Positions 11,689 through 24,030 of a DNA stretch of 64,000 bases are shown here, piece by piece (within the stretch, counting starts at the first letter, position 1; every line of letters starts with the position of its first letter). The DNA comes from Schistosoma mansoni (taxonomy: Eukaryota; Platyhelminthes; Trematoda; Strigeidida; Schistosomatidae): the NCBI RefSeq assembly GCF_000237925.1, contig NC_031500.1, positions 17,633,753 through 17,697,752 of the forward strand, read 5' to 3'. The notes under the pieces were generated by a model, which was not told where the DNA came from, ran no database searches, and saw only the letters and a program-made list of their open reading frames with translations. The translations under genes and the position numbers were made by a program.

Positions 11689-14337
11689 CTATGCACGTGC
11701 ATCGTATATTGACTCTGGAACGTTTACGACTATACCATCCATATCCTCGTTGACTTTGACCTGACAACCTAATCGTGATCTGAAAATTAAAAACGAATGT
11801 GTAAGTTAGCAAAGCTCGAATTTGTGACATCGTATTTGGGTACCCACATGTTCCATAGTTCTTCAATCACTCTAAGGCAAGCCATCTCAATCTTTTGATT
11901 GTTCCATTAAAATTGTTGTAGTTTCCAGTCCACGTCTAAAAACTAATACTAATAATATGGAGGATCCACCTAGAGGAGTTGGAAAATCCTGGTTCGAAAC
12001 CAATAGTGTACATAAGCTCCGGGATCCTAAGGAAACGAATGACGTGTAGACCTAGTGTTGATTACCAGCTAACATAGGACTGCATCTCCTTATGTTCTTC
12101 CACTGCCTTGAGGATCAGACCTTTAGGTTAAAGACCCAGGGTGTGGTCAGTCAGCTACAATGTAGGACCAAGCACACATATGCATCGGTCCAAGTTGACA
12201 CACTTCACTCATTAGCACAACAAGATGAACACCGGATTCATAGAAATAGTTAATTTAGTGGTGGTAGTATATAAAGAAAGGTTGTATAGAAGGATATAGT
12301 ATAGGAAGGAAAAAAGCTATGAAGCAATTTTAATCTCAAGGTTTAAGGGAAGATAAAGAGTATATACACCTACGCGATCGTGATCGATTCTGAGCCATGT
12401 CACACACAGTCTCCAACCATTTATTACGATAGTCACGCGGACCCCAACCGGGTAGTCTGCATCTACCAACATGGCTCAGACTAGAAGTTAGTGACTTCAA
12501 GCACTGATGCCATGTTTTGGTTTAACCGCCCCTACATCTCTTCCAATCATCCCCAATACTAGTCAGCATAGCGCGTCGTGGTAATCGGTGTTCAGGCATA
12601 TGTAATACATGGCCCAACCGTCCAGTCGGTGAAGATTTACAACCTCATCAACTGATTTACCTCCATTCCCTAATACCCTGTATCCAACCTCACTATTACT
12701 TACCCCGTGATCCCAGCAGATGCGAGCAATATTTCTAACACATCTGTGGTCAAATACTGGTAACTTACGAGTACCTCCTACCATTAATGACCATGTTTCA
12801 CAGCCGTAAAGTAGAACAGAGCGAACTGCTACGCAGTATATTCGTCCCTTAATTCATAGACGGATATCTCGTCTTCGCCATAGGTGACGTAAGTTGGCAA
12901 AATCCAAACGAGCTTTTTGAATCCGTGCTGAGATTTCGTCAGACACCAACCCATTAGGGCTGATCAGACTTCCAAGATAAGTGAAGTTGTCGACGCGTTC
13001 GACTACTTCACTCCCTATCCTTAGTTCAGGTGTTGACGCAAGCCAGTCCTGGAGTAACAATTTACATTTAGATGGGGAGAAACGTATCCCAAACATTCTG
13101 GCATTATTACTCAGTTCTAACAGAAGACTCTGCATTTTGTCAGCGTCTTCACCAAACAGGACTATGTCATCTGAGTATTACACGTCGATAAGTGGACCCC
13201 TTGGTGGGAGATCGATTCCTGAAAATTCAGTCGAAGAGAGTGTTATTTCCAACAATAGGTCTATAATGAAGTTAAACAAAAATGGGGATAGTGGACAACC
13301 TTGTCGGACAGCACTTGAGGTTGTAAAACCGGATGACAGTTCGCCATAAGCTCTGATTTGACTAATAATGTTCGAGTACAGGGCCCCTACAGTAGATTAT
13401 GTACGTTTAAATAGACTGCCTTCCCTAAACAGGACCAACAGACCAAAGACAGAAGGCGCGATTTAAACCTAATTTCTCTGAAAAATCTGTGAAGTTCGGA
13501 CGCACTGTGTTTGGCTTGAAACAAATTCACATGTTTCACGGACCTGATTAGGAATACTGTCACTATGCAGAAACATCAATCTAACACCTTTACATAACAA
13601 TACCTCACAGTGATATAAGGCCTATAATCTGAGATCAAAAACAAATTGTGCTGAGATGAAATTGTATACACAATAATCTTCTAGCATATATGCCAAGTCA
13701 ACATTGGCGAGACTATAATTTATGGACGAACCAATCAGATAAAAGATAACAAATGTTGAATTTTGGCTCAAAATTTATTCATTTACTTGGCCAAATAGCG
13801 TTTTGGTATTGTAGCTGATGTAAGTTCGTAATGGAAACCCAAAATCTAATCCTTTACCGTAGCCATCAAGTGTAAATCTTAATTTCCCAGACTGGTTTAC
13901 AACCCTAGTTCAGTCCTAGTTATTAGGTAGACACAAGGTTACCTTAGCATCGCCCAAAGGTCGTCCATTAATTACACTCACATCATGTCTTCGGTAGGGC
14001 ACAAGACTATATTTATGAGCCTTGAGGCTTCATTTAAGCCATAGCAATAAGAAACTTACGTGTCAGTTAGACCATAGGCTAAATCCAACATATCTTGTTC
14101 TTCTTCTGTTAAGGGATCCCGCAAATTATCGAAATCTTCCTTGGCAAATATGAGGTGACAGGTTGAGCATGCTAGTGTGCCTTCACAAGCGCCTACACAC
14201 AATTAAACATGTAAAGAAACATACCGAACCCGTCAATATCAACATCGTTATCTAACACAACATCCAATAAGTTGTCGCCAACTTTCGCGTATACGGTCTT
14301 ATTACGTCCGTTCTTCCAAGAGAAAGTGATATTCACG
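11689..14337 (-). CDS. FDX1: Mitochondrial adrenodoxin-type [2Fe-2S] ferredoxin, 5' end missing
   Basis: Minus-strand exons are 14337-14225, 14192-14060 and 11779-11689 (stop TAG). Donors are GTATGT and GTAAG, acceptors are TAG and CAG, and phases agree. The first of these introns is only 32 bp. The product covers the whole ferredoxin fold: [18 protein letters not shown], then [20 protein letters not shown]. The cluster ligands sit in [15 protein letters not shown] (three Cys) and SRLGCQ (fourth Cys). [11 protein letters not shown] and VPESIYDAR are hallmarks of FDX1 (adrenodoxin) rather than FDX2. Family role: electron transfer from ferredoxin reductase in the mitochondrial matrix, to P450s in vertebrates and to lipoylation or heme A synthesis more widely. 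The exon with the start codon and presequence was not found. It must end in phase 2 and lie upstream, probably beyond the transposon stack at 14.5-22.4 kb. Confidence 0.93.
11965..12140 (-). repeat. Fragment of the ~520-bp interspersed repeat
   Basis: Shares gttggaaaatcctggtt, gtgtac..aagctcc, gactgcatctcct and ggatcagacctttaggt with the copies at 30.8, 38.9, 43.5 and 54.4 kb. It abuts the RTE tail that follows, within the last ferredoxin intron. Confidence 0.75.
12148..13395 (-). mobile_element. 5'-truncated RTE-clade LINE (SR2-like), 3' third
   Basis: Minus-strand translation gives the RT palm and thumb in several frames: [16 protein letters not shown], then a [19 protein letters not shown] stretch near 13160, then [14 protein letters not shown] and [18 protein letters not shown] (13060-12940). 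The RTE-type C-terminus ([17 protein letters not shown]) and 3' tail follow. Stop codons and frame changes are present, so it is dead. It sits in the ferredoxin intron 14059-11780, antisense to nothing and in the host gene's own orientation. Confidence 0.88.
13396..14059 (-). other. Ferredoxin intron remainder
   Basis: Unique-looking intron sequence between the RTE fragment and the second ferredoxin exon. I see no coding or repeat signal. Confidence 0.5.
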
Positions 14338-14499
14338 CTTTATCTTAATCACAATGCGAATAAAAAAACTAAGTACCATTTTTTCGGTTGACCACTAACG
14401 GACCGTGATAACGACGTAACAGACCCATTCCTAAAAGAACACCGTGCTAGCCGTAGTAACGACAACATTGAAATGCCCGGGGCTTAAAATGGTCCAAAT

Positions 14500-15366
14500 G
14501 GTTCAAATGGTTGTGGATAAAATCAGCCTTTAGTCTTCAGTAAAAAGGATAGTAGGTACGTGAACCTGTGTTAATCCTGACAGATTCCCCTCCAGTGAAG
14601 GTCCAGCTTCTCCTTGAAAATCCCTACTGATGGGGCTGATACCACTTCTTCGGGTAAGGCGTCCCAGTCATTGACCACTCGATGAGAAAAACGGGACCCC
14701 ACCTTCAATTTATTAGATCGCGGTTTGTGAACCTTCTTGCTATGACCTAGTTAATTATAAGCGCTGGGGGGAGCAAAAAGATAAGACATATTAACACCCA
14801 AATCAGTATAAGGTCAACTCGCATCCTACGATAAGACAAGGGGAAAAGGTTCCGACGTTTCAAACGCTCATCGTAAGGGAGTTTAGAAAAACTCTTCAAT
14901 AATTTTGTTCCTACACGCTGGACAAGCTCAAGTGATTTAGTATCCTTTATCAGACACGTGCTAGCTGCTTGGGTACAGTACTCTAAATGTGGCCTTACAT
15001 AGGTGGAATATAAAATTCGTAACATCTCGCCAAAGCATTTAAATGCTCGGCGAAGTGACTATAACGCACGATAGTCTTTGGAAGCAGCCACGTTGCAGTT
15101 GTTTCCAAGTTGTGACTTATTGTTACTCCTAAGTCTTTATGTTCTGGGACGCGTTGAAGAGATGTACCATTAATGGTATAATGGTAACTATTTCCGTGCA
15201 CGATTTGAATGAGCACGCTCTTCCTGGAATTAACTTCTAAGCCTCAACCATGAGCCCATCTAACTAATTCGTCTAAGTCAGCTTGGAGATGACAACGATC
15301 AGTCTCACTTCTTATTGTTCTCCAGATTTCGACATCATCCGCAAACAATATTGACGACGACTTAAG
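14500..15366 (-). mobile_element. CR1-like LINE, 3' part of RT
   Basis: Minus-strand translation shows SSILFADDVEIWRTI (15360-15300), ILYSTYVRPHLEYCTQAAS (15015-14955), LPYDERLKRRNLFPLSYRRMR and finally FSHRVVNDWDALPEEVVSAP near 14690-14610. All are signatures of CR1/jockey-type reverse transcriptases. The frame breaks in several places. The element is cut at 15366 by the (TTA)n-tailed element. Confidence 0.85.
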
Positions 15367-15859
15367 CAATAATAATAATTTATTCTCAAATAACAGATTG
15401 TTACATGAGGCATGCCGGTTTACAGGCAAGATCAAATTCTTACAGAAGTTACAACTTTCATTGTAGAAAATTACTCAGCTGGGTTGATATTTCATAAGAT
15501 ATGGATGTAAATGGATTTCGTAAGAAACATGTCAATACCACACTTGGCGCACTTTATGAGGGTAGCGTTGCAACATACAGCTGACGGTCGAGAATAGATA
15601 CATGCGAAGTTGGGGGCTTTTAGAAGCTTCAACCTTATATCCCTCCGGAATATCAGTGCCATATCTGTTTTCGGTGGGGTATTACCAGGGGGCTGAAAAA
15701 GGTGTCAGAAAAAGGAAGGACAAAAAGCAGAGCACACAATTTTCATGGAGGAGTAGTTAAGGTATAACCACTTAGTCTATTTGTCTGTTACTGAAGTACT
15801 TATTAGGTAAGAGTGTACTAATGTGTTGAAGAAAAATAAGTGTGAACAAGGTATGAGTG

Positions 15860-16186
15860 TGAGGATACGACCGGTATTCTGACTTTACAATTAGCTACCA
15901 GTAGCACCTTCTATAATCGAAACCTTCTTGGCCAAATAGAAATCAGAAGTCAGATGAGAAGGGGTAGGAAAGATATATTTGATACGTTATCAATATATCG
16001 AGGAACGTTTATTCTAAGCTGACTAGTGAATGTAGGAGCAGTGTCCCACGCCGAGTTGAAACGTGATCTGGTACGGATGCATGACCGAAAGCCTTCAGTT
16101 AAACAAGTCCACTTAAACAACGTGGTCAGCATCCAATGTCGAACACATAATGAGCTATTGATTTTGGGGAATCATTTACAGCTACA
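15860..16186 (-). repeat. LTR (3' LTR of the minus-strand element)
   Basis: 327 bp, nearly identical to 21734-22060. It starts TGAGGATACG and ends CAGCTACA on the plus strand. Confidence 0.92.
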
Positions 16187-19100
16187 GATCACTCCCCCCC
16201 TAGTGAGGTAGTGATGCCCCTAAGACGTGACCAGCCAGAAGTTTAAACCCAACAAGTTTGTCATTGGTAAACACTCTTCTGACAGCTCGTTTCGTTTAGC
16301 AGCGTGTGGTCGTCTTTCCTTAAACTAAGGGACCACGAGGTAAAACATAACAATAAAAAAATAAAATACAATGAAAATTTCGGTTCCTTGGGCAACTTCG
16401 TCGTTCTTTTCGAGCTGTCCTGGAAAAGAAAAAAAATAGAACGTGTGAGTGCATGTTGAAAATACACCCGTACTTGCGTAAGGACACAAGATGAGCGGGA
16501 AAAAAATAAATAAACTAATACACTTGCAGACAGCGTAAAAGCGATCGGAAAAAATTTTTTTTTGGTTTTTTATGTATAAAAAAATTATAAATACGCTCAA
16601 AAAGATAAAAATGTTTTGTTTTTTTGTTTTTTTTGAAAAAAATAAAAAAATGAGCATAGTAAAAAAATTATTTTTGATAATAAATAATGAAAAAGGAATT
16701 CGAGATAAAGCTTGTGTCCTACGTGCAATAGTCGTTAAGATGTTCTGGAAATTTTACTCTTCTTCAAGAACGCGTTATTTTAAGTTTATTTTCCGGCGTT
16801 GACGAAGTATCAAGGTGTGTGTCGGCTGTCATGTGGTGTACTACAGGTGTAGGAGCCGTGTCGTTCGCTCGTACCGAAGGAAAATCGACGTAGCTAGGGT
16901 TTCCAAGTACGCTGCTTTTAAGCGATCGATACTGATGCTATCGTTCGTACCGTTCTTATCGACTACATAGTACTTGGGTTCACGGTGAAGAACTTTGAAG
17001 GGTCCTTCGTATGCTGATTCCAGAGGTCGTCGATGTGAGTCTCGACGAACGAAGACGTGTGTACTATGTCGTAATTCAGGTTGAACGAAAACATCAGTTG
17101 GTTGAGGTCGAGTGTGAGCAGGTTTAACTGAACGCATAGCGTTTGTAAGCCTACTCGTGTAAGAGTTGAGATCCATGTTCAATGAAGAAGCTGAAGGATC
17201 TACGAATTCTCCTGGGAGTTGGAGTGTCGTTCCGTAAACGAGTTGAGATGCAGTGTATCCAATGTCAGCTTTCACTGCATTGCGGATACCTAGCAAGACG
17301 AGTGGAAGGGCGTCTGTCCACTGTGAAAAGTTTGAAGCTGATAGTGAAGCTTTAAGTTGTTGATGAAAACGTTCTACCAACCCGTTTGCTTGTGGGTGGT
17401 AGGCAGTCGTTCGTAAGCGCGTGATTCCTAAAAGTGAGGTCAGACAACGGAAAAGTTCAGATTCGAACTGGCATCCGCGGTCTGTAGTGATCGTGGAAGG
17501 GCAGCCGAAATTTACTACCCATCGTTTGACAAAAGCGCGAGCCACTGTTTCAGCAGTAATGTCCTTAATCAGTACTGCTTCTGGCCATCGAGTAAAACGG
17601 TCTACGCATGTTAGGAGATATGAGTATCCGTTTGAGTCGGGTAAGGGTCCTACCAAATCTAGATGGACGTGGTCGAAACGAGCATCAGGGGTTTTGAAAG
17701 AGCCCAAGGGACATTTGTTGTGTCTTATGACCTTAGATTTCTGACAGCTTACACAGGAGCGTGTCCACTCCCTCACGTCTTTATTCATGCCAGGCCAGCA
17801 AAAGCGTTCGGGTATAAGTTTGACTGTTGCAGGAGCACCTGGGTGAGAAAGATTGTGCAACGTATTGGAGACGTTGCGTCGATAATGTTTTGGTACTATT
17901 TGACGATCCCTACCTGTAGATGTGTCACAGAGTAAGGTTTCCTTACTTGTTCCCATCTGCTTAATACTTAGTTTAAGAGTTGTCGAGGATAACTCATGCT
18001 GAAGATCAATGTCTTCTTTTTGAAGCTGAGCGAGTTTAAGAAGGTCGATTCCTTGGAAACTGTCCAAGGAACTTATTCGAGACAAGGCGTCTGCGACTAC
18101 ATTGTTTGCTCCAGAAATGTGTTGTATATCTGAAGTAAACTGCGAAATGTAGTCGAGTTGTCAAGACTCTCGCAGTGAGTACTTGTCTGAAGATGAACTT
18201 AAGGAGAAGGTAAGAGGTTTATGATCGGTAAAAAGTGTGAATTCTCTTCCTTCGATGGAATGTTGGAAATGCCGTACAGCACAATACATAGCTAGGAGTT
18301 CCCTACCGAACGTGCTGTACCTAGATTCCGCGTCTAACAACCGTCTCGAGAAAAATCCTAGAGGTTGCCACGAGTTGTTAACCCATTGTTGTAAGACTGC
18401 TCCGATTGCTGAGTCGGATGCGTCTACTGCGATACTAATGGGCGCTTGAGTGTCCTGATGAGCAAGCAGGGTTGCTTTAGCGATGTGTTCCTTAACTGTG
18501 GAGAATGCTTTTCGCGCGATGCCGTCCAAACTAATTGATTTCGCATTTCCACGAAGCTGATCGGTTAACGGTTTCATTAGGGATGCGCGTTTAGGTATGA
18601 ACCGTCTATAGAAACTTACGAGTCCGTTAAAAGTTCGTAACTGCTTGATCGTGGTCGGTTCTGGGTAATCCAGAATGGCCGCCACTTTGCTCCTAAGGGG
18701 TCGGATGCCTTGGGCATCAATAGTGTGTCCTAAGAAGTCTAAGCAGTTAGTTCCGATTTGGCATTTCCGAATGTTTACAGTAATGCCATGTTTTTGGAGC
18801 CGATCGAAAACAATGTCCAGATGCTTGAGATGTGATTCTCTGTCCGGACTTGCTAAGAGGCAGTCATCAACATACGCGCGTACGAAGTTGAGACCTCGAA
18901 AGACGTCGTCTATAAACCTTTGGAATGTTTGAGGCGCATTTCTTAAACCAAAAGGCATTCGCAAGTATTCGTAAAGGCCGAAAGGAGTGGTGATGGCTGT
19001 TTTAGGAATGTCGTCGGTTGCCATCGGTATTTGGTTATAAGCCTTAACTAAGTCGATTTTCGAAAAGACAGTTGTACCTTTCAAGGTAGCTGTCAAATCG

Positions 19101-19323
19101 TGAATATGAGGCAACGGGTAACGACCGGAAATGGTTTTAGCATTCAGACGCCGATAATCACCAGTTGGCCGCCAGTCATTGCTGTCCTTTTTAGGGACCA
19201 TGTGCAATGGAGATGACCATGGACTATTTGATGGTCGAATTATCCCTAAGTCTATCATATGGTCGAATTCGTTTTTAGCCAACCTAAGCTTTTCGGGAGC
19301 GAGTCTTCGGGCTTTCGAGAACA

Positions 19324-20201
19324 TATTAATTACGGCTCCTTATGTCTAGTGGGATGTCACGAACCAACGGTATTGATGAGAAATTATTCATGCAAAATAC
19401 CACTTTAGATCATGTTAAAAAAAAAGCTAAATTGGTTCCACTTCCTACCGAGTAATCCTATTACAAGCAAACTAGACAATTGGCTAAAAACAAAGCCCAC
19501 TCTATACCCTATAAAATCTAAAAACAAAAAAAGGAGGGTTCAAACAGCTTCGAAAAAAAGGGAGACATCCATTTGTATCGGAATACTGTTTTCAGCACTT
19601 TATTTTATAATTACACAATTCCATATTTTCTTTTGAACTACCTTTATTTATACAGTTCCTTACCCACTCATACGTTGCTCACACTTATTTTTCTTTAACA
19701 CATTAGTATGTTCTTACCTAATAAATACTTCAGTAACAGACAAATAGACTAAAAGGTTATACATTAACTATTCCTCCATGAATATTGTGTGCTCTGCTTT
19801 TTGTCCTTCCTTTTTCTTACACCTTTTTCAGCCTCCTGCAGATACTCCACCGAAAAGATATGGCACGGGTGACTTCGTCCTACACCGTTATTAAAGCCTC
19901 AGATATTCCGGAGGGATATAAGTTCGAAACTTCTAAAAGCCCCCAACTTCGCATGTATCTATTCTCGACCATCAGTTGTCTGTTGCAACGCTACCTCCAT
20001 AAAGTGCGCCAAGTGTGATATTGATATGTTTCTTACGAAATCCAATTACATTCATATCTTATGAAATATCAACCCAGCTGAGTAATTTTCAACAGTGAAA
20101 ATTGTAACTTCTTTAACAATTTGATCTTGCCTGTAAACCGGCATGCCTCATGTAACAATCTGTTATTTGAGAATAAATTATTATTATTATTATTATTATT
20201 A
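19324..20201 (+). mobile_element. (TTA)n-tailed unclassified element, copy 2, nested in the LTR element
   Basis: An ~880-bp insertion between the protease and RT regions of the gypsy element. It is about 90% like copy 1 (15367-15859 with 22061-22405) but in the opposite orientation. On the plus strand it ends in gagaataaatta and a (TTA)n tail at 20174-20200. It has open stretches but no domain I recognise. Confidence 0.8.
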
Positions 20202-21733
20202 ATACAGGTGGTTCTGTTGTCGAGATGTGATGTGTAACATTGCTGGTCACACAAGGCAATTTCGATTGCGATTGGTATATCCCGGAGTATTTGTCGAGTA
20301 ATGATTGGTATAGGGGGTCTATGGTGTGCTTAATCGTGACTGGAGATAATCTGCAACCAGAACAAGGAGTTACGCAAACAGATAACTTAGTATTTCCGTC
20401 TATTAACTTTCGTGAGCGTGTGTCTATGAGTAGATTGTGGTATTGTAACAGGTCTATACCAGTGATTGACATAGAGACGTCTGCAACAACGAAAATCCAG
20501 TGTATGGGTTTGCGTAAACCCACGTTAAGGTAGACGTACCTTTTACCGTAAGTAGCGATCGGCTTTCCGTTTGCCGCCTGTAAACTGAAAACAGACTCGC
20601 GAAGTCTGTCGTCGGGATTTGCTGGAAGAACGCTAACTTCTGCGCCGGTGTCGACGAGGTAGCGAACTTTCGTAGTCACATCCGTGACGTATAACAGACG
20701 GCTGTGTTCGCCGGCTACAGTTGCCGCTAACGCGTGCCAGCTTGAAAGTTTCCCGAAATCTTATTCGTGTTAGTCGCCTTAGACTTCGGGTAATTGCAGG
20801 GTTTCCTGCAATTTCTAGAGGATTTACCGTACTGGTTGTGATACCAACACCAGTCGGGGTTGTCTGTCTCTCGACCACGAGAGACAAATCGCTTACGTGA
20901 AAACGCTCCTATGTGGGGATTTTGACCGACTACGGTCATTACGAAATCGAAGATAGCGTGTCAGTGTATGACATAGTTCGGTAATGTCATTCGGGGTCGT
21001 TTGAGGTTTTTCTTTGGCTGAAAAGACCTCGGCCTTAGTAGATTTTGTGATTTCTAAAATGCGGTCGGCAGATGCAGTCAGCTCGTCTACGGTGTTGTTT
21101 TGAAAAGAGGCGAGAGCTGCTTGCACCTGTTGAGGAAGTTTAGACAAGAAAAGTTGTCTGAATAGGCCATCATCGAAAGTTCGTTGTCCGATAACCTCTC
21201 TCATTCTTAGCAACATGTCTGTCGCAGAACCATGTTGCAGGTCGATATTGTTAAGGAGTTGGTCTAACCGTTGTCGATCAGTTAGGTCTCCGCGTTTTAA
21301 AATTGAACGTTTGAGAGTTTCGTAAGGTTCCGGAACATCACTAGTAAACATACTAGGTGCTACGTACCTGTTAAATTCGCGCGGTAACGCCTTAACTACC
21401 GCGAGGAATCGTGTGCGCGAGTCTGTGATTCCGTGCCCGCAAAAATCAGCTTCCGCGTAGCAGAATCAGGACTCGATATTATCAGGCCAGAAGGGAGTTA
21501 ATTGAATCGATGACGGGAGAGTAGTCCTTAACTTAAATACCTTAGGTGTGTGTTCCGTCATAGTAATATTAAGAACGTAAAATATTTAATCAAAATATAT
21601 CCGGAAAAACTCGCGAAAAAAAGTATATCATAATGTATAAAATTTAAAGAATAACAATGAATAATAATATTCCAAAAAGGAACGGACTCACAGTTTGTAG
21701 GCTTGGTGTACCAGATCACGTAAGGCTCACCAC

Positions 21734-22060
21734 TGAGGATACGACTGGTATTCTGACTTTACAATTAGCTACCAGTAGCACCTTCTATAATCGAAACCTT
21801 CTTGGCCAAATAGAAATCAGAAGTCAGATGAGAAGGGGTAGGAAAGATATATTTGATACGTTATCAATATATCGAGGAACGTTTATTCTAAGCTGACTAG
21901 TGAATGTAGGAGCAGTGTCCCACGCCGAGTTGAAACGTGATCTGGTACGGATGCATGACCGAAAGCCTTCAGTTAAACAAGTCCACTTAAACAACGTGGT
22001 CAGCATCCAATGTCGAACACATAATGAGCTATTGATTTTAGGGAATTATCTACAGCTACA
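21734..22060 (-). repeat. LTR (5' LTR of the minus-strand element)
   Basis: 327 bp, partner of 15860-16186. The inner flank resembles a tRNA-Trp primer-binding site. Confidence 0.92.
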
Positions 22061-22405
22061 AGTGGATAAGGAACTGTATAAATAAAGGTAGTTCAGAAAG
22101 AAGTATGGAATTGTGTGTAATTTTAAAATAAAGTGCTGAAAACAGTATTCCGATACAAATGGATGTCTCCCTTTTTTTCGAAGCTGTTTGAACCCTCCTT
22201 TTTTTGTTTTTAAATTGTATAGGGTATGGAATGGGCTTCGTTTTTAGCCAATCGTCTAGTTTACTTGTAATAGGATTACACGGTAGGAAGTGGAACCAAT
22301 TCAGCTTTTTTTTAACATGGTTTAAACAGGTATTTTGCATGAATAATTTCTCATCAATACCGTTGGTTCGTGACATCCCACTTGACATAAGGAGCCGTAA
22401 TTTAA

Positions 22406-22904
22406 TATGTTCTGCCCTACAGATACGGGTGGATTGAAGTTATCTCCCCATCATCATGTTTGCTGGTCACTAACGCCACCCTCTCTCCTTTTATGATGCT
22501 AGGCTCTCTTACGTTTGTGGTCAGCATGAATATTGCTTCAATCAAGGACCATAGTTGAAATACACTGTCTGTACAAGTTCCATGTTACAAGCAAATCAGA
22601 TGGTAAAAGCATTTGTATTATGGGTTAGATATCCATCTAATATATCGTACTGCTATGAAGATAACTAATGGTAAAGGTTATAAGAGACAAGTCAGATTAT
22701 TTGTGGTTAAGAGATAGTAAATAGTGTATATGCATTGTTTCTTAGTCTATAGGCTGGGTCATTGATCATAGTTGGGAAGGAGGTTAGAAATGACAGTCCA
22801 TTTATTACTTTGCAGAGAAACATCAGATTGTTCCCTAACCTACGGTGCCATAAAGGTTCTAAAGAGAGGTGCTTACATCTACTTGTGTAATCGAGAGTGG
22901 AGTC
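22406..22904. other. Unassigned 500 bp between transposons
   Basis: No gene or repeat recognised. It does not continue the CR1-like LINE that stops at 15366, so material was lost or the two flanks were never contiguous. Confidence 0.4.
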
Positions 22905-24030
22905 ACTTCTTATAGTTGGCGTGTAAAGCGCCTTTGAACATCCTCTACTCTTATTTTGCCAGTGGTATTCAGATTAGGGAAGATAAAAGAGCAGTATTCT
23001 AAGGAAGGTTGTACACATATTTTGCAAAGGGTAAGCTTAGCATCTGTCGTGAAGAAATTTTTTGTTATGAAGCCAATTAGACGTCTAGCTTTACAAATAA
23101 TAGAGGAGGCGTGTGCTTTAAAATTTAGGCTTCCTGTGTAATTAATTCCTAGATCGTGTACTGAATTAAGTGTCTGGACTTTACTTTTATTTAAGTAAAG
23201 TTGTGGTTCATAGGGGTGCTTTCCAAAGTGCATGGTCCCGCATTTGTGGAGATTAAATGGTAGTTGCCACTTTTCGCTCCAGATAGTTAGGTTATTGAGA
23301 TCATCTTGAATCAGAGGAACACTTCCACTTAGAGCCTCAGGCTTATAGCTGTATACTATTTTGAGATCATCAGCATATAAGTATGGTTTCCCAGATTTTA
23401 TGATGTTACACAAGAATCACATAAGAATTTTCCTATCCATTTCCTATCCAAAGCTCGAGAGCTTCTGCATATGACCTGAGTGTGAAACCTTATTAAACAC
23501 TTTGCTAAAATACATGAATATCACATCGACAGACAGTCTGTTATCTTGGGCTGTTGTCCAATCCTCTCTCGCAATAGGTAAGTTAGTTAAGCATGAACGC
23601 TAGTTACGAAACCCATGTTGCTCAGGAGTTAACAGATTGCACGAATCTATGTGACTCAGTAACTTAGCTCGAATTATTTTTTAAATAACTTAACGACTAT
23701 GCTGGTTAGGCTGACAGGCCGGCATTTAGATACCATCTGTTTCTGACCATCCTTAAATATAGGGTTGACTATAGCGTCTTCCCAGTGTCTAGGTAGTTGA
23801 GCGAGTGAAAGGGACATGTTGAAGAGCGTCGCGAGCGGTCTTGGAATAATGTCTGCAAGCGATGACAGCAAACATGGATGTAGCCCATCGAGGCCCAGTA
23901 TCTTACAAGGTTTGAGGCTAGTTATCAGCTTCCCCAGTCATATGTACAGATCCTATGTCTGGTACCCCGGTGTAATCGGGACATTTAGTTGTAGCGCTAC
24001 ACGTAGAGTAGACCTGACTAAAATAGTCTG
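22905..24030 (-). mobile_element. Second LINE lineage (CR1/jockey-like) RT fragment
   Basis: Minus-strand translation gives PLATLFNMSLSLAQLPRHW and AIVNPIFKDG..KCRPVSLTS near 23870-23680 (RT fingers). PYLYADDLKIVYSYKPEAL (catalytic YADD) and WSEKWQLPFNLHKCGTMHFG follow at 23413-22910. It differs from the element at 14.5-15.4 kb. Frames are interrupted, so it is dead. Confidence 0.85.

Larger units (their letters stand above)
15860..22060 (-). mobile_element. Ty3/gypsy LTR retrotransposon, CsRn1/Boudicca-like, fossil
   Basis: Two 327-bp LTRs bound it (TG...CA ends), with a 4-bp target duplication AGTG at 15856-15859 and 22061-22064. Genes read on the minus strand. The gag region is about 20.73-21.55 kb, with a CHCC-type (CxxH...C...C) nucleocapsid motif. 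The protease (LVDTGAEVSVLP) is about 20.2-20.7 kb, RT and RNase H ([10 protein letters not shown]) about 18.16-19.3 kb, and integrase about 16.84-17.9 kb. The sequence just inside the 5' LTR starts TGGTGA and resembles a tRNA-Trp primer site; that site and the CHCC motif are traits of the CsRn1 lineage. The LTRs differ at only about four sites, so the insertion is young. It is nevertheless broken, with a handful of lesions plus a whole inserted element at 19324-20201. Confidence 0.93.
15367..22405 (-). mobile_element. (TTA)n-tailed unclassified element, copy 1, split by the LTR element
   Basis: Its two halves are 15367-15859 and 22061-22405. Together they match the intact copy at 19324-20201 in the opposite orientation. 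Read on the minus strand it begins near ttacggctccttatgtc and ends in gagaataaatt plus a (TTA)n run, a tail typical of target-primed (non-LTR) insertion. No convincing protein domain was found. It interrupts the CR1-like LINE ending at 15366. Confidence 0.75.

Noticed and set aside
17421-17935. Plus-strand frames of 107 and 90 codons
   Set aside because: Antisense shadows of the gypsy integrase region.
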